Below, in pieces: positions 43,750-51,967 of a stretch of 64,000 bases of DNA. This DNA comes from an uncultured delta proteobacterium (GTDB lineage: Bacteria > Desulfobacterota > Desulfovibrionia > Desulfovibrionales > Desulfovibrionaceae): contig LT599018.1 of NCBI GenBank assembly GCA_900079685.1, positions 2,271,486 to 2,335,485 on the forward strand. The letters are read 5' to 3'. The position numbers and the translations under genes are program-made. A model generated the notes under the pieces. It was not told the origin of the DNA. It worked only from the letters and a program-made list of their open reading frames with translations, and ran no database searches. Positions within the stretch are counted from its first letter, which is position 1. Every line of letters begins with the position of its first letter.

Positions 43750-44382
43750 CTACCCTATTTCCCTTGCGGGATTCCCCATGACTTTTGTGCCGGGCTGTAC
43801 ATCTTTCATCACCATGCTGCCCATGCAGACATACGCACGGGAGCCAATGGTGGTGCCAGGGGCCACAGCGACATTGCCGCCGATGAACACTTCCTCTTCC
43901 ACTGTGACCTTGCCCATAATATTGCACGCGCCGGAAATAGTAGCAAAATCTTCTATTGTAACGTCATGACCCAGGCCGCTCCCAATAATGGTGACAAAGC
44001 GTCCGAGGGTCACATTTACCGTCATGCTGAAGCCGGCAAAAAGCACAGAACCGGTGCCGATGCTGTTATGGCGGCCCAAAGCTGTGTAGGGATGAATAAT
44101 GGTTTCAAAAACTGCGCCACGGCCAGCAAGCATTGCCCCCAGCCTGCGTTTGGCGGCGGGGTCTGCGATTCCCATTACCAGAAGGTCATCCGCCTCCGGC
44201 CTGTAATCTACAATGCTTCCCACTACGCCGTAGTCACAAGGCTTATCCTTGAGAGGATCATCCGTATCATCCAGAAAACCTCGGATATTCCAGCGCGGGC
44301 CTTGGATTGCATGTATATCAAGGATGGTATTGAGGATTTCCCGTCCACAGCCCCCTGCCCCTACGATATACAGATTCTTCAT
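43750..44382 (-). CDS. NeuD/PglD-like sugar acyltransferase
   Basis: 210 residues. The N-terminal PglD domain (LYIVGAGGCGREILNTI) binds the nucleotide-sugar; hexapeptide repeats (about 95-205) form the left-handed beta-helix with the catalytic His region GSGLGHDVTIEDFATISGACNIMG. The C-terminal VMKDVQPGTKVMGNPAREI is typical. Members N- or O-acetylate amino sugars on UDP or in sialic acids; one that uses an acyl-ACP is conceivable here because carrier proteins are in the same operon. Confidence 0.88.
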   Translation of the reverse strand: MKNLYIVGAGGCGREILNTILDIHAIQGPRWNIRGFLDDTDDPLKDKPCDYGVVGSIVDYRPEADDLLVMGIADPAAKRRLGAMLAGRGAVFETIIHPYTALGRHNSIGTGSVLFAGFSMTVNVTLGRFVTIIGSGLGHDVTIEDFATISGACNIMGKVTVEEEVFIGGNVAVAPGTTIGSRAYVCMGSMVMKDVQPGTKVMGNPAREIG

Positions 44383-44391
44383 AAAGATTCC

Positions 44392-45933
44392 CTACACTTC
44401 TTCCAGCGATTTCCTGAGGAATAAGCGGTCTATCTTGCCGTTGGTGTTGCGGGGCATTTGCGGCACATGGACGTAGGCTGCGGGAACCATATATCGGGGC
44501 AGTACGCTGCCCAGGCGCTCTCTCAGGTTTTTTTCCGGCAGGGGAGCATCCGCCTCATAAAACAAGGTTATCCGCCGCGCCTCCGGGCTGTAAACGGCGC
44601 AGCAATTGGGGACAAGCCCCAGCGTATTCACGGCAACATGCTCAATTTCACCTAGTTCGATGCGGTAGCCGCCATGCTTGATGAGGGTATCCTTTCTGCC
44701 CTTGTAAACCAGTTCGCCGAATTCGTTTGCAGCCACAATATCGCCGGTACGATATATGATTTCGGGATACGACCGGTTCAAGGGATTCTGCACAAAAGCG
44801 GCGGCTGTTTTTTCCTCATTGTTGTAATAGCCCATGGCCAGGGAGGAGCCGCGTATGCACAGTTCGCCTTCTTCGCCTTCTTGTACAGGAAGGTTGTCGG
44901 CATCAAGAACAAGGACAGCCGTATTTCTGAACGGCTTGCCGATAGGGATTGGCTCGTGGTCCTGAAATTCTCGGGAAAGAACGTGAAACAGGCAATCCAG
45001 GGTAATTTCTATAGGACCGTAGAAATTGGCGAACACGGCATCTGGGAGGTGCTTCCGCCAATAGTTACACTTGGCTGTGGGAAAGACTTCACCGGCAAAC
45101 CAAATCATTTTCAAATCGGGCAGAGGGACACTTTGCAACAAGTCCAGGTTAGCGATATTGACCATGATGGTGGGAACCCAGAAAATAAACGTGACCTTGC
45201 AGGAAGCCATGCGCTCCAGCAGGCGGACGGGAAAAGCCGCCAGGCTCTCCGGCAGAATGACAATGGTGCTTCCTTTCGCCATCAACATGCACAATTCGAA
45301 ACTGTAGATATCAAAAACCAGGGGAGAGAGGCTGCCAACGACTTCCGCTTCACCCACGAGTCCTTCTCCAATAACGGCTTCCGTAAAGTCGATAAAACTC
45401 AGGTGATGCAGCACAACGGCCTTGGGTGTGCCGGTGGAGCCGGAGGTGTTGATAACGCAGAAGGGGTCTGTATCAATACAGCTCCCACGCAGGTTTTTGG
45501 CCTTTTGCCGGTCAACGGCGTCGAATGGTTCGGCGCTGTATTCGTCGAGTTCAAAAAGAGGGCACGCCAGTGAGGACAAGGGGGGCAGGGAATGCGCGGT
45601 GTTTTTGTGCGTGACCATAAGGTCAGGCTGCACCTGGCTTAGTATATTGTGGATGCGCTGCCTGGGGCTTTTTACATCCATATTCATATAGGCGTTTCCA
45701 GAGTAGGCAATAGCCAGATCAACGATGATGGAGTCTGTGCTTTTAGGCAAAAAAACGGCGACTATGCGCCCTGTGCGCCCTTCAAGCGCCTCGCTTAGTT
45801 GCAGGGCCAGGCTTAGAACTCGGTCGTATAGCGCGGAAAACGTGAGGCAGCTGTCACCATCGTGTACCGCAGGGCGATCGGGATGCGCGGCAACTGTGCG
45901 GTCAAGGTATTCAGTCATCTGAACCAGGCGCAT
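44392..45933 (-). CDS. Stand-alone amino-acid adenylation enzyme (DltA/NRPS A-domain type)
   Basis: 513 residues. Activates a carboxylic acid as acyl-AMP and probably loads it on a carrier protein. Core motifs in order: NTSGSTGTPKAVV (A3), LVFDIYSFEL (A4, with the Asp that binds an amino group in NRPS and DltA enzymes), NFYGPIEIT (A5), GELCIRGSSLAMGYY (A6), YRTGDIV (A7), GRKDTLIKHGGYRIELGEIE (A8) and NGKIDR (A10, with the catalytic Lys). The A4 Asp suggests an amino acid substrate; the exact side chain cannot be read. No condensation or thioesterase domain is attached, but two separate carrier proteins lie in the same operon. Confidence 0.85.
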   Translation of the reverse strand: MRLVQMTEYLDRTVAAHPDRPAVHDGDSCLTFSALYDRVLSLALQLSEALEGRTGRIVAVFLPKSTDSIIVDLAIAYSGNAYMNMDVKSPRQRIHNILSQVQPDLMVTHKNTAHSLPPLSSLACPLFELDEYSAEPFDAVDRQKAKNLRGSCIDTDPFCVINTSGSTGTPKAVVLHHLSFIDFTEAVIGEGLVGEAEVVGSLSPLVFDIYSFELCMLMAKGSTIVILPESLAAFPVRLLERMASCKVTFIFWVPTIMVNIANLDLLQSVPLPDLKMIWFAGEVFPTAKCNYWRKHLPDAVFANFYGPIEITLDCLFHVLSREFQDHEPIPIGKPFRNTAVLVLDADNLPVQEGEEGELCIRGSSLAMGYYNNEEKTAAAFVQNPLNRSYPEIIYRTGDIVAANEFGELVYKGRKDTLIKHGGYRIELGEIEHVAVNTLGLVPNCCAVYSPEARRITLFYEADAPLPEKNLRERLGSVLPRYMVPAAYVHVPQMPRNTNGKIDRLFLRKSLEEV

Positions 45934-45962
45934 AGAAATATCCTTATTGAGGCACTCCCTGC

Positions 45963-46736
45963 CTAGAACGTAGCCAGGGCATCGTGCAGGGCCTGCCGCC
46001 AGTAGTCCTTGTCATGCTCCCCGGGCTGTATGTGCAGCTTCACAGGGCAGCCGTGATTGATGCAAAGAGCATACATAGCTTCACTTTGCTGCAAGCTGAG
46101 ATAGTCCTGCTCGCCACAATACAGGTGTACCTGGGGCATGGTTCCCTGTCTTTTTGCCGTGATCAGCAAGGCGTCTATATCCGCATCGGGGCGTACCTCG
46201 CCGCTTGCATCCAGCATGGCCTGACGCATGAAAGGACCCAGGGCCATATGCAAAGCGCGCTGTCCGCGATTTTTAAACAGGCGCTCATCAGGGGGGATGC
46301 GGCAGTCGAACACTCCGGAAACAGCGGCTATGGAAGCAAAGGCGTTGGCACTGTCGAGACCCCAGCGCAACGCCCCGAACCCGCCCATGGAAATACCGAA
46401 AAGAAGGTTGTGCTCCGGGGCGCGGGAAAGTGGGAAGGTATCGCGCATTGCCTCAAAAAATTCATCGCGCAAAAAGTCCGCTTGCGGTTCATGGGGGGAG
46501 TTCGTGAAATACCCGTTGCCAAGATGCGGCGCGATGACGGCAATTTGTTTTTTGTCCACATACGAACCTGCCCCAAGGCTGTCGAAAAACATCTCTCCGC
46601 TGCCCATGGCGCAGTGCAGGGCCCATACGGTTTTATACGGGGGGGCTTTCCCGCCGAACCCATGCGGCAAGGCCACAGAGACTTCTACCGGCTTATACAG
46701 CGTGGTGGAATCAAGAGTCAGGCGAACGCGGATCAT
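45963..46736 (-). CDS. Esterase D-like serine hydrolase
   Basis: 257 residues, alpha/beta-hydrolase fold. The nucleophile elbow GISMGGFG (S116), the oxyanion region WALHCAMGSGEMFF and a late His in PGEHDKDYW give a likely catalytic triad. There is no signal peptide. It overlaps the upstream GNAT-like gene by four bases. In this operon it may act as a thioesterase or editing enzyme on carrier-bound intermediates, or deacylate the product. Confidence 0.8.
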   Translation of the reverse strand: MIRVRLTLDSTTLYKPVEVSVALPHGFGGKAPPYKTVWALHCAMGSGEMFFDSLGAGSYVDKKQIAVIAPHLGNGYFTNSPHEPQADFLRDEFFEAMRDTFPLSRAPEHNLLFGISMGGFGALRWGLDSANAFASIAAVSGVFDCRIPPDERLFKNRGQRALHMALGPFMRQAMLDASGEVRPDADIDALLITAKRQGTMPQVHLYCGEQDYLSLQQSEAMYALCINHGCPVKLHIQPGEHDKDYWRQALHDALATF

Positions 46737-47617
46737 TTCTTATCCGCTCTGTTTACTGTATTTGCATCACATTGTCGTAGCATTTGGTAAAAGACTACAC
46801 CGTCAAAATATTGGTTTTGTTTTTTTGATAATCGCATCAATTTTTTCTTGGTTTGATCTTTCCAACCAAAACTGCGTGTTATTTCAATTTCTTGTTGCTT
46901 AAAATACTCATCAAGGAACTTATATAGTGCAAAAAAAAGAAACTTCTGCCGGTGTTTCTTAATGGTAAGATCAAATAAGCCGTGGCGTAAACGGTTTTTC
47001 ATCTCAAAATAATGGAGTGCTGCAATTTCACCTTCAATTTTTATGACAACAACATAACGATTTCTGATAGCCTCCAAGATCCGGCTGCGTTCGGGGATAT
47101 TGTCGGCATACAAATCAAAATATTCCAACAGCAGGGCAAGCACTGCATCGGCATCACTCTCTTCCGCGAAGGAAACAGACCTGACATTTTCGGCCGCCAG
47201 ATCGTTAAGAGCTTCACTCATCTGGTCAGAACACGTCTGGATCTCGGTGCGGACAAGTTTTTTGACCAGGACTAAACCGTGTTGCGAAAAAATATCGGCG
47301 ACCGTTCCGGCAATGGGTTCTTTCCCAATGACCGAAGCCCGGATGGGCATGGGAATATCCCAACCGGCCAAGAGCGCCGCTAGACCCTGCTCAAGAGACG
47401 CATACTCCGTCGCCATGTAGAGGCAATCGTAGTACTTGCCATGGTAGGGAACCAGCAGAAAAAAACAGTGTTCCGCAACAAAAAACAGGCATGGTTTTTC
47501 CGCCATAAGTGTTTGCAGGGCAGGGGCATCGAAAAAAATATTGGAAATATACCGTCTGGATTGTCTTTTTAACGCCTCATACTCACGCGCATAGATATCA
47601 AAGGAAGCAACCTGCAT
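46733..47617 (-). CDS. GNAT-like protein of unknown function, copy 2
   Basis: 294 residues, paralogous to 41499-42407: it shares CFFLLVPYHGKYYDCLYMATEY with the same spacing and LEYFDLYADNIPE in the second half, and ends in a Lys-rich helical segment. It is probably a tandem-GNAT acyl- or aminoacyl-transferase, but catalytic residues are unclear. It lies between the SDR and esterase genes and is noticeably A+T-rich in its 3' half. Confidence 0.6.
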   Translation of the reverse strand: MQVASFDIYAREYEALKRQSRRYISNIFFDAPALQTLMAEKPCLFFVAEHCFFLLVPYHGKYYDCLYMATEYASLEQGLAALLAGWDIPMPIRASVIGKEPIAGTVADIFSQHGLVLVKKLVRTEIQTCSDQMSEALNDLAAENVRSVSFAEESDADAVLALLLEYFDLYADNIPERSRILEAIRNRYVVVIKIEGEIAALHYFEMKNRLRHGLFDLTIKKHRQKFLFFALYKFLDEYFKQQEIEITRSFGWKDQTKKKLMRLSKKQNQYFDGVVFYQMLRQCDANTVNRADKK

Positions 47618-47642
47618 GCTCTTCTTTCTCCGTGTTAACGTC

Positions 47643-48392
47643 TTAACAGGCGGCTCCGCCGTTTACCGGCAAGCAGGCTCCAGTTATGGATTTCGCAGCA
47701 TCGCTCAGTAAATACACGGCCATCCGGGCCACGTCTTCAGGTGAAATCAGGCCCTGCGGCTGAAACCCATTGGCCTTGATAGTCGCCTCCACATCGCCGG
47801 TCACATCTTCCAGGGCGGCAAGGCGCGGCGTGGCAACAAAGCCCGGGCGCACGGCGTTGATAGTCGCGTTTTTTGCTATCAGTTCTGTGGCGATGCACCG
47901 GATAGACGCCTCCATAGCCGCTTTGGAAGCGGCATAGGCGGCATAGTATTTTTCGCGTGTTTCACTGGCGAGAGAAGAAATACCCACAATACGCATACCC
48001 TGAGCCTTCTTCTTTTTCCTGATGATCCAGCGGACCAGTTCCACAAAAGCAGTACAATTCAGGAGCATAGCTTCCTGCATCATGTCCGGGAGCGTATCCC
48101 TGAGCCTTGCCCAGGGGCCGGTGCCCACGCAGTATACACAGCCGTCCAACTGCCCATACTGTGCATATACTCCCTCAATCATGCCCTGTATGTCGTTAAC
48201 CCGCGCCATATCAAAAGGCAGAATCGTATGGCAACCCTTGTCCATCTCGCCCAGCAGCTTTTCAAGGGGGGCACTATTACGGGCTATGAGCACGACATTG
48301 GCACCCAGCCTTGCCAACTCCAGGGAAACGCTACGCCCTATACCGGAAGAAGCACCCGCGACAACATAGATTTTACCAGAAAATTCCGACAT
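47643..48392 (-). CDS. SDR-family 3-oxoacyl-ACP reductase-like protein
   Basis: 249 residues. A classical short-chain dehydrogenase: GASSGIGRSVSLEL (NADP-binding), CVYCVGTGPWARL, the catalytic Ser (GISSLASE), YAAYAASKAA with the Tyr/Lys pair, and RPGFVATPRL. It most resembles FabG-type ketoreductases, fitting reduction of the beta-keto product of the neighbouring KASIII enzymes on a carrier protein. Confidence 0.87.
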   Translation of the reverse strand: MSEFSGKIYVVAGASSGIGRSVSLELARLGANVVLIARNSAPLEKLLGEMDKGCHTILPFDMARVNDIQGMIEGVYAQYGQLDGCVYCVGTGPWARLRDTLPDMMQEAMLLNCTAFVELVRWIIRKKKKAQGMRIVGISSLASETREKYYAAYAASKAAMEASIRCIATELIAKNATINAVRPGFVATPRLAALEDVTGDVEATIKANGFQPQGLISPEDVARMAVYLLSDAAKSITGACLPVNGGAAC

Positions 48393-48421
48393 GACGTTCC
48401 TTTTCAGATGGTGGGGGCGAG

Positions 48422-49537
48422 TTACTCAATCTCGTGCAAAAAACCTTCTTCGCTCCGCCAGCCAGACTCGAAAATCGGCGCAACAACGCCGGGATCAAGT
48501 TGAAAATCAATCACTCCCCAGGAAAGGCCAATACCGAATGTGCAGCCCAGAAGGGAGAGGGGCTCTTTATACTCATCCTGCCTGCCACCATAGGCGTCCG
48601 CCATGGTCAACAGAATGGAGGCTCCGCTGGTGTTAGCGTAACGGTCAAGTGAAACAGGCATTTTCTCCATGCCCACCCCAAGTTGCCGGGCAATCGACTT
48701 CATCATTTGCAGGTTGGCCTGATGGAGCAACAAGGCGTCATAGTCTGTGGCTTTTTTCCCCTGCCACTCAAGAAATTCCCGAATGAAATCCACCACGGTG
48801 GTCATGGAAAAGGAGGCGATTTCCATGCCGTCCATGTAGTTACCGAACGCAAGAAAGTTATCAAATTCCTTGCCATTGCTCAGCCTACCCCTGCTATATT
48901 TACGCCAGGCATTGCGTGACCCCACAAAGGGGTTAAAAAGAGAAGAGTACCCGCTGCCATCGCTGTGCAGGGTGATATGTATGGGTGGGCTGGGGCGTTT
49001 TTCCAACAAAAGCGCAGTAGTACCTTCCCCAAAAAGGAATACGGGCGCGTCAATAATCCCTTGGACGGAAGGGTAGTCCGGCCATGCATTGTCGCCGGAA
49101 ATCATGGCAATTCGTTTTATATCGGGTTGTTGGAGCAGCCCTCCGCAAACGGATAGGCCATAGGGGAAGCTGGAACACCCCAAGGTGATATCAAAAGCCA
49201 GGACATCTTTATGCAAGCCGAACTGGTTGTGCAGCACAAAAGCGTTGCCCGTGCCGGGGTTAAAGTCCGGCATTTGCGACATGAAGACGATCCCGTCCAG
49301 GCTGTCCTTATCCCATGCGGCCCGTTCCAACGCCTTTACAAGCGCCGCCGTCCCTAAATCGGTGACGGTTTGCTCCGTAAGCGATATATGACGTCGGGCG
49401 ACCCCCGTTTGACGTTTAACTCCTTTGATGTACTCGGCCGCGTGGTGCCCGGGATCGGAATTAATCGCCTGTGAAAAGGAGGGGACAGCGCACGCCAGCC
49501 CCGCTATGGCAATATTGTCAAAAAACAGCTTGGCCAT
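48422..49537 (-). CDS. 3-oxoacyl-ACP synthase III-type condensing enzyme, copy 1
   Basis: 371 residues. A thiolase-fold KASIII that joins an acyl starter to a carrier-bound extender by decarboxylative condensation. The full triad is present: C121 (DITLGCSSFPYGL), H272 (LLLHQANLQMM) and N302 (YANTSGAS). It is longer than housekeeping FabH (about 320), with an extended C-terminus. It lies five bases after an ACP gene, so the two are probably partners. Confidence 0.88.
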   Translation of the reverse strand: MAKLFFDNIAIAGLACAVPSFSQAINSDPGHHAAEYIKGVKRQTGVARRHISLTEQTVTDLGTAALVKALERAAWDKDSLDGIVFMSQMPDFNPGTGNAFVLHNQFGLHKDVLAFDITLGCSSFPYGLSVCGGLLQQPDIKRIAMISGDNAWPDYPSVQGIIDAPVFLFGEGTTALLLEKRPSPPIHITLHSDGSGYSSLFNPFVGSRNAWRKYSRGRLSNGKEFDNFLAFGNYMDGMEIASFSMTTVVDFIREFLEWQGKKATDYDALLLHQANLQMMKSIARQLGVGMEKMPVSLDRYANTSGASILLTMADAYGGRQDEYKEPLSLLGCTFGIGLSWGVIDFQLDPGVVAPIFESGWRSEEGFLHEIE

Positions 49538-49542
49538 AGTTA

Positions 49543-49767
49543 TTACGCTGGTTCCATGGTGACCAGGATATCCTGAACTGTGGCAAAGGCACGAATTTCA
49601 CTACCGCTTATTTTTTTATGAAACTCTTCACTCATAAGCACCACAAAAGAGAGCGCGGCAAGCGAATCCCACTCTTCAATCTCGGCAAGAGAAGTTTCGG
49701 GGGTAAGTGTGCCTTCATCCATCTCCATAATTTCTTCCAAAGCCGCGAGTTTTTCTTGTGTATCCAT
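49543..49767 (-). CDS. Acyl carrier protein, copy 1
   Basis: 74 residues. The phosphopantetheine site S35 lies in EEWDSLAALSF, at the start of helix II, and the protein is acidic as expected. It differs from housekeeping AcpP (which has GADSLDTVEL), so it is a dedicated carrier. It lies between the two KASIII genes. Confidence 0.85.
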   Translation of the reverse strand: MDTQEKLAALEEIMEMDEGTLTPETSLAEIEEWDSLAALSFVVLMSEEFHKKISGSEIRAFATVQDILVTMEPA

Positions 49768-49806
49768 TATTCGTTCCTTGAGTATCGTTACGCGTGCGGA
49801 ATATGC

Positions 49807-50904
49807 TTACTCGGAATATGCGATAGCACCGTTACCGGGGTGTTCAATTAAATCACAAAAGTCCACATTGCCTAAATTACCCAGACAAGATGCCAAAGAA
49901 AGCCCAGCCCCAAAAGCGGAAAAACAGACCAGATGCTTCTCGTCACGCAGTCTTTCGCCAAGATTGAAAGCAATATTTAAGGGTATGGTCACCCCGGAAG
50001 AGTTACCAAAATTTTCCACGATGTTGTTAAACAGTATTTCCCTGGGCACTCGCAACAGATCCGCCAGTTTTTCGAGCATAAAGCGGTTGGGTTGGTGCGT
50101 TAAGTGGTACTTGATGTCAGACAGTTCAATACCTGCGTAATGGCAGATTTCTTCAATCAGCGGGGGAACAGATTCCATGACAAATTGAAATACAGCGGTG
50201 CCATCCATGTGAAAATCGTTCAGGCAACGGAAGTTGCCCATTTCATCCTGCGTTACCTTGGCGGTCTCTTCACTGCATGGCAGTCTCCCGCCGCCGGCCG
50301 GCACTATCAGAGCCTCCCTTTTACTGCCGTCATTGCGGAATACGAAACGGAGAAAGTCGTCCGGCGAATCGCTTTTGCTTATCACGGTTACCGCCGCCGC
50401 ATCGCCGCACAGCGGGTAAGTGTTCCTGTCCAGTTTATTGGCGTAGCACGCGCCGGCATCAGAGGTTATCAGCACCACCTCATCCACGGCGGAAGAGGCG
50501 ATCTGCGTACACGCGGTGTAAAGCCCTGAAATAAAACCGGTACAGTTCTCAAAAATGTCGGTGCAAAAAGTTTCCTGAGGCAGGTTTAATTGACCGTGCA
50601 GCACTTTACTGTTGCCAGGCAGGGGATGATCCGCCATCTGGGCCACAAAGATGACCGAACGCACGGCATCTTTACGAAGGTATCCCTTATGAAAAAGGTA
50701 GTCCATCGTGTAGGATGCCAAATCGCACACGGTAGTTTTGGGGTCGGCTATGCGGTGTTCTTTGAACCCCATCACCTTACCCAGACGGCGTGAGGTTTTT
50801 TCCGGAAACGGGAAAAAAGCTATCTCATCCTCAAAATACGATACATTTTGAGGAACAGTCGCGCACACGCCCCGAATTTTAACCCCATTAAGAGTGGCCT
50901 GCAT
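49807..50904 (-). CDS. 3-oxoacyl-ACP synthase III-type condensing enzyme, copy 2
   Basis: 365 residues, distantly related to copy 1. The triad is intact: C121 (IFENCTGFISGL), H270 (LTHQPNRFMLEKL) and N301 (ENFGNSSGVTIP). The dimer loop region and VPQNVSYFEDE start are typical of KASIII proteins in secondary-metabolite and glycan loci. It lies 14 bases after the second ACP gene; each KASIII therefore follows its own ACP. Confidence 0.87.
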   Translation of the reverse strand: MQATLNGVKIRGVCATVPQNVSYFEDEIAFFPFPEKTSRRLGKVMGFKEHRIADPKTTVCDLASYTMDYLFHKGYLRKDAVRSVIFVAQMADHPLPGNSKVLHGQLNLPQETFCTDIFENCTGFISGLYTACTQIASSAVDEVVLITSDAGACYANKLDRNTYPLCGDAAAVTVISKSDSPDDFLRFVFRNDGSKREALIVPAGGGRLPCSEETAKVTQDEMGNFRCLNDFHMDGTAVFQFVMESVPPLIEEICHYAGIELSDIKYHLTHQPNRFMLEKLADLLRVPREILFNNIVENFGNSSGVTIPLNIAFNLGERLRDEKHLVCFSAFGAGLSLASCLGNLGNVDFCDLIEHPGNGAIAYSE

Positions 50905-50918
50905 GACGCTCCATTAAC

Positions 50919-51173
50919 CTAGGGCTTTTGCGCCACTTCAACTTGCGTACTTTCGCTGCGCTTAACCAGCGCGCAAATACTGGCGATGGAAAAAAAATTT
51001 TCGGGCACGATGTCAAGCGCTGAAATCAGAACATCAAATTTTTCTTCCAGTTCCGCGACCAGCGTCACAATATCAAAGCTATCAAGATAGCTTTCTTCAA
51101 TGAAGTTAACGTCTTCGTCAAACGAAAAGTCCGGGTGCATATCTTGTAGTATCTTCAGGACAGCTTCTTCCAT
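50919..51173 (-). CDS. Acyl carrier protein, copy 2
   Basis: 84 residues. The phosphopantetheine serine S32 is in SYLDSFDIVTLV, followed by the acidic helix II (AELEEKFDV). The C-terminus has a charged extension (RSESTQVEVAQKP). The start at MEEAVLKILQDM matches the usual first helix; a longer frame upstream is not carrier-like. It is the first gene of the 13-gene minus-strand unit 51173-40442. Confidence 0.85.
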   Translation of the reverse strand: MEEAVLKILQDMHPDFSFDEDVNFIEESYLDSFDIVTLVAELEEKFDVLISALDIVPENFFSIASICALVKRSESTQVEVAQKP

Positions 51174-51217
51174 GACGCACTTCTCTCTTTTGTCCTTGGA
51201 GGCGGCTAAATCTTCAG

Positions 51218-51241
51218 GTTTGCAAAAAAAATTTGGCAAAC
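51218..51241 (-). promoter_or_regulatory. Possible operator: GTTTGC-N12-GCAAAC
   Basis: An inverted repeat GTTTGC (51218-51223) / GCAAAC (51236-51241) around an A+T-rich centre, 45 bases upstream of the first ACP gene. It could be a regulator-binding site for the minus-strand operon. Based on symmetry only; no good promoter boxes were found. Confidence 0.3.
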
Positions 51242-51435
51242 GCTGGGAATGCCGCGCAGGTTTGGTCAAGCAGGCTTTTGTCCCTTCATCAATGCAGGGC
51301 TGTCTGGTGTCGTCTGTAAACGGGCATGGCTTCCGGAGGAAAACCGGTAATGCCCAACTCCACATGAAAGCTTTCAATACCAGCCGCTAGGGCATAAGTC
51401 CACCCCAAACCAAACAATGGTCAGGGCAGACGCAT

Positions 51436-51790
51436 CTAAAATTTGAGAGCCGTTCCGAGGAAGTCATCGTTTAAGGCGACCTTGAATCTTTTGCCTTTCA
51501 AACTTGATTTTTCTGGCATGTGCCGTAACAAGTTCAGACAGATACTTAGGAGTGTGCTCAAATTCTTGACGGCGCTACGAGCACGCGCACGGCTTTGGTC
51601 TTCGTTGAAGACGACATCCAGGCACCAATGCAAAGCATTTTCTATTTGCCAGTGGCACGTGCACTTTTGGCGGCATGGGATTCGCCTTGAACAAGACTGC
51701 TTATATAATATCGCCAGCTTGTTTCGATTGTATCACCATGCTCACGTACGGATTCGATAAGCACGAAGCTTTGCAAACCGGGCTATTGCC
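51436..51790 (-). pseudogene. ISAs1-family (H-repeat) transposase remnant
   Basis: The C-terminal ~110 residues of a DDE transposase survive in pieces. Reading the minus strand: PGLQSFVLIESVRE (with TAG in place of the usual Trp codon just before), SWRYYISSLVQGE, AAKSAR, a frameshift near 51655-51661, HWQIENALHWCLDVVFNED and LKGKRFKVALNDDF before the stop at 51436. The order matches ISAs1/H-repeat transposases. A nonsense codon, a frameshift and loss of the N-terminal half show an old insertion. It lies in the 794-base gap (51174-51967) between the divergent operons; the parts of that gap outside this relic and the inverted repeat at 51218-51241 have no recognised content. Confidence 0.85.
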
Positions 51791-51967
51791 CTTTATCGGC
51801 AGCCCGAGAGAAAACGGATACTGCAAGTATCTTTAACGGCAATTTGCGAGATAAATTGCTTGATGGCGAAGTGTTTATAAGCTTAAAAGAGGCAGGGATC
51901 ATTATCGAAAATAGGATAGTATGACAAGATGAGGCAAGTCACGTATATGGGCGACCAAGGAAGCGCC

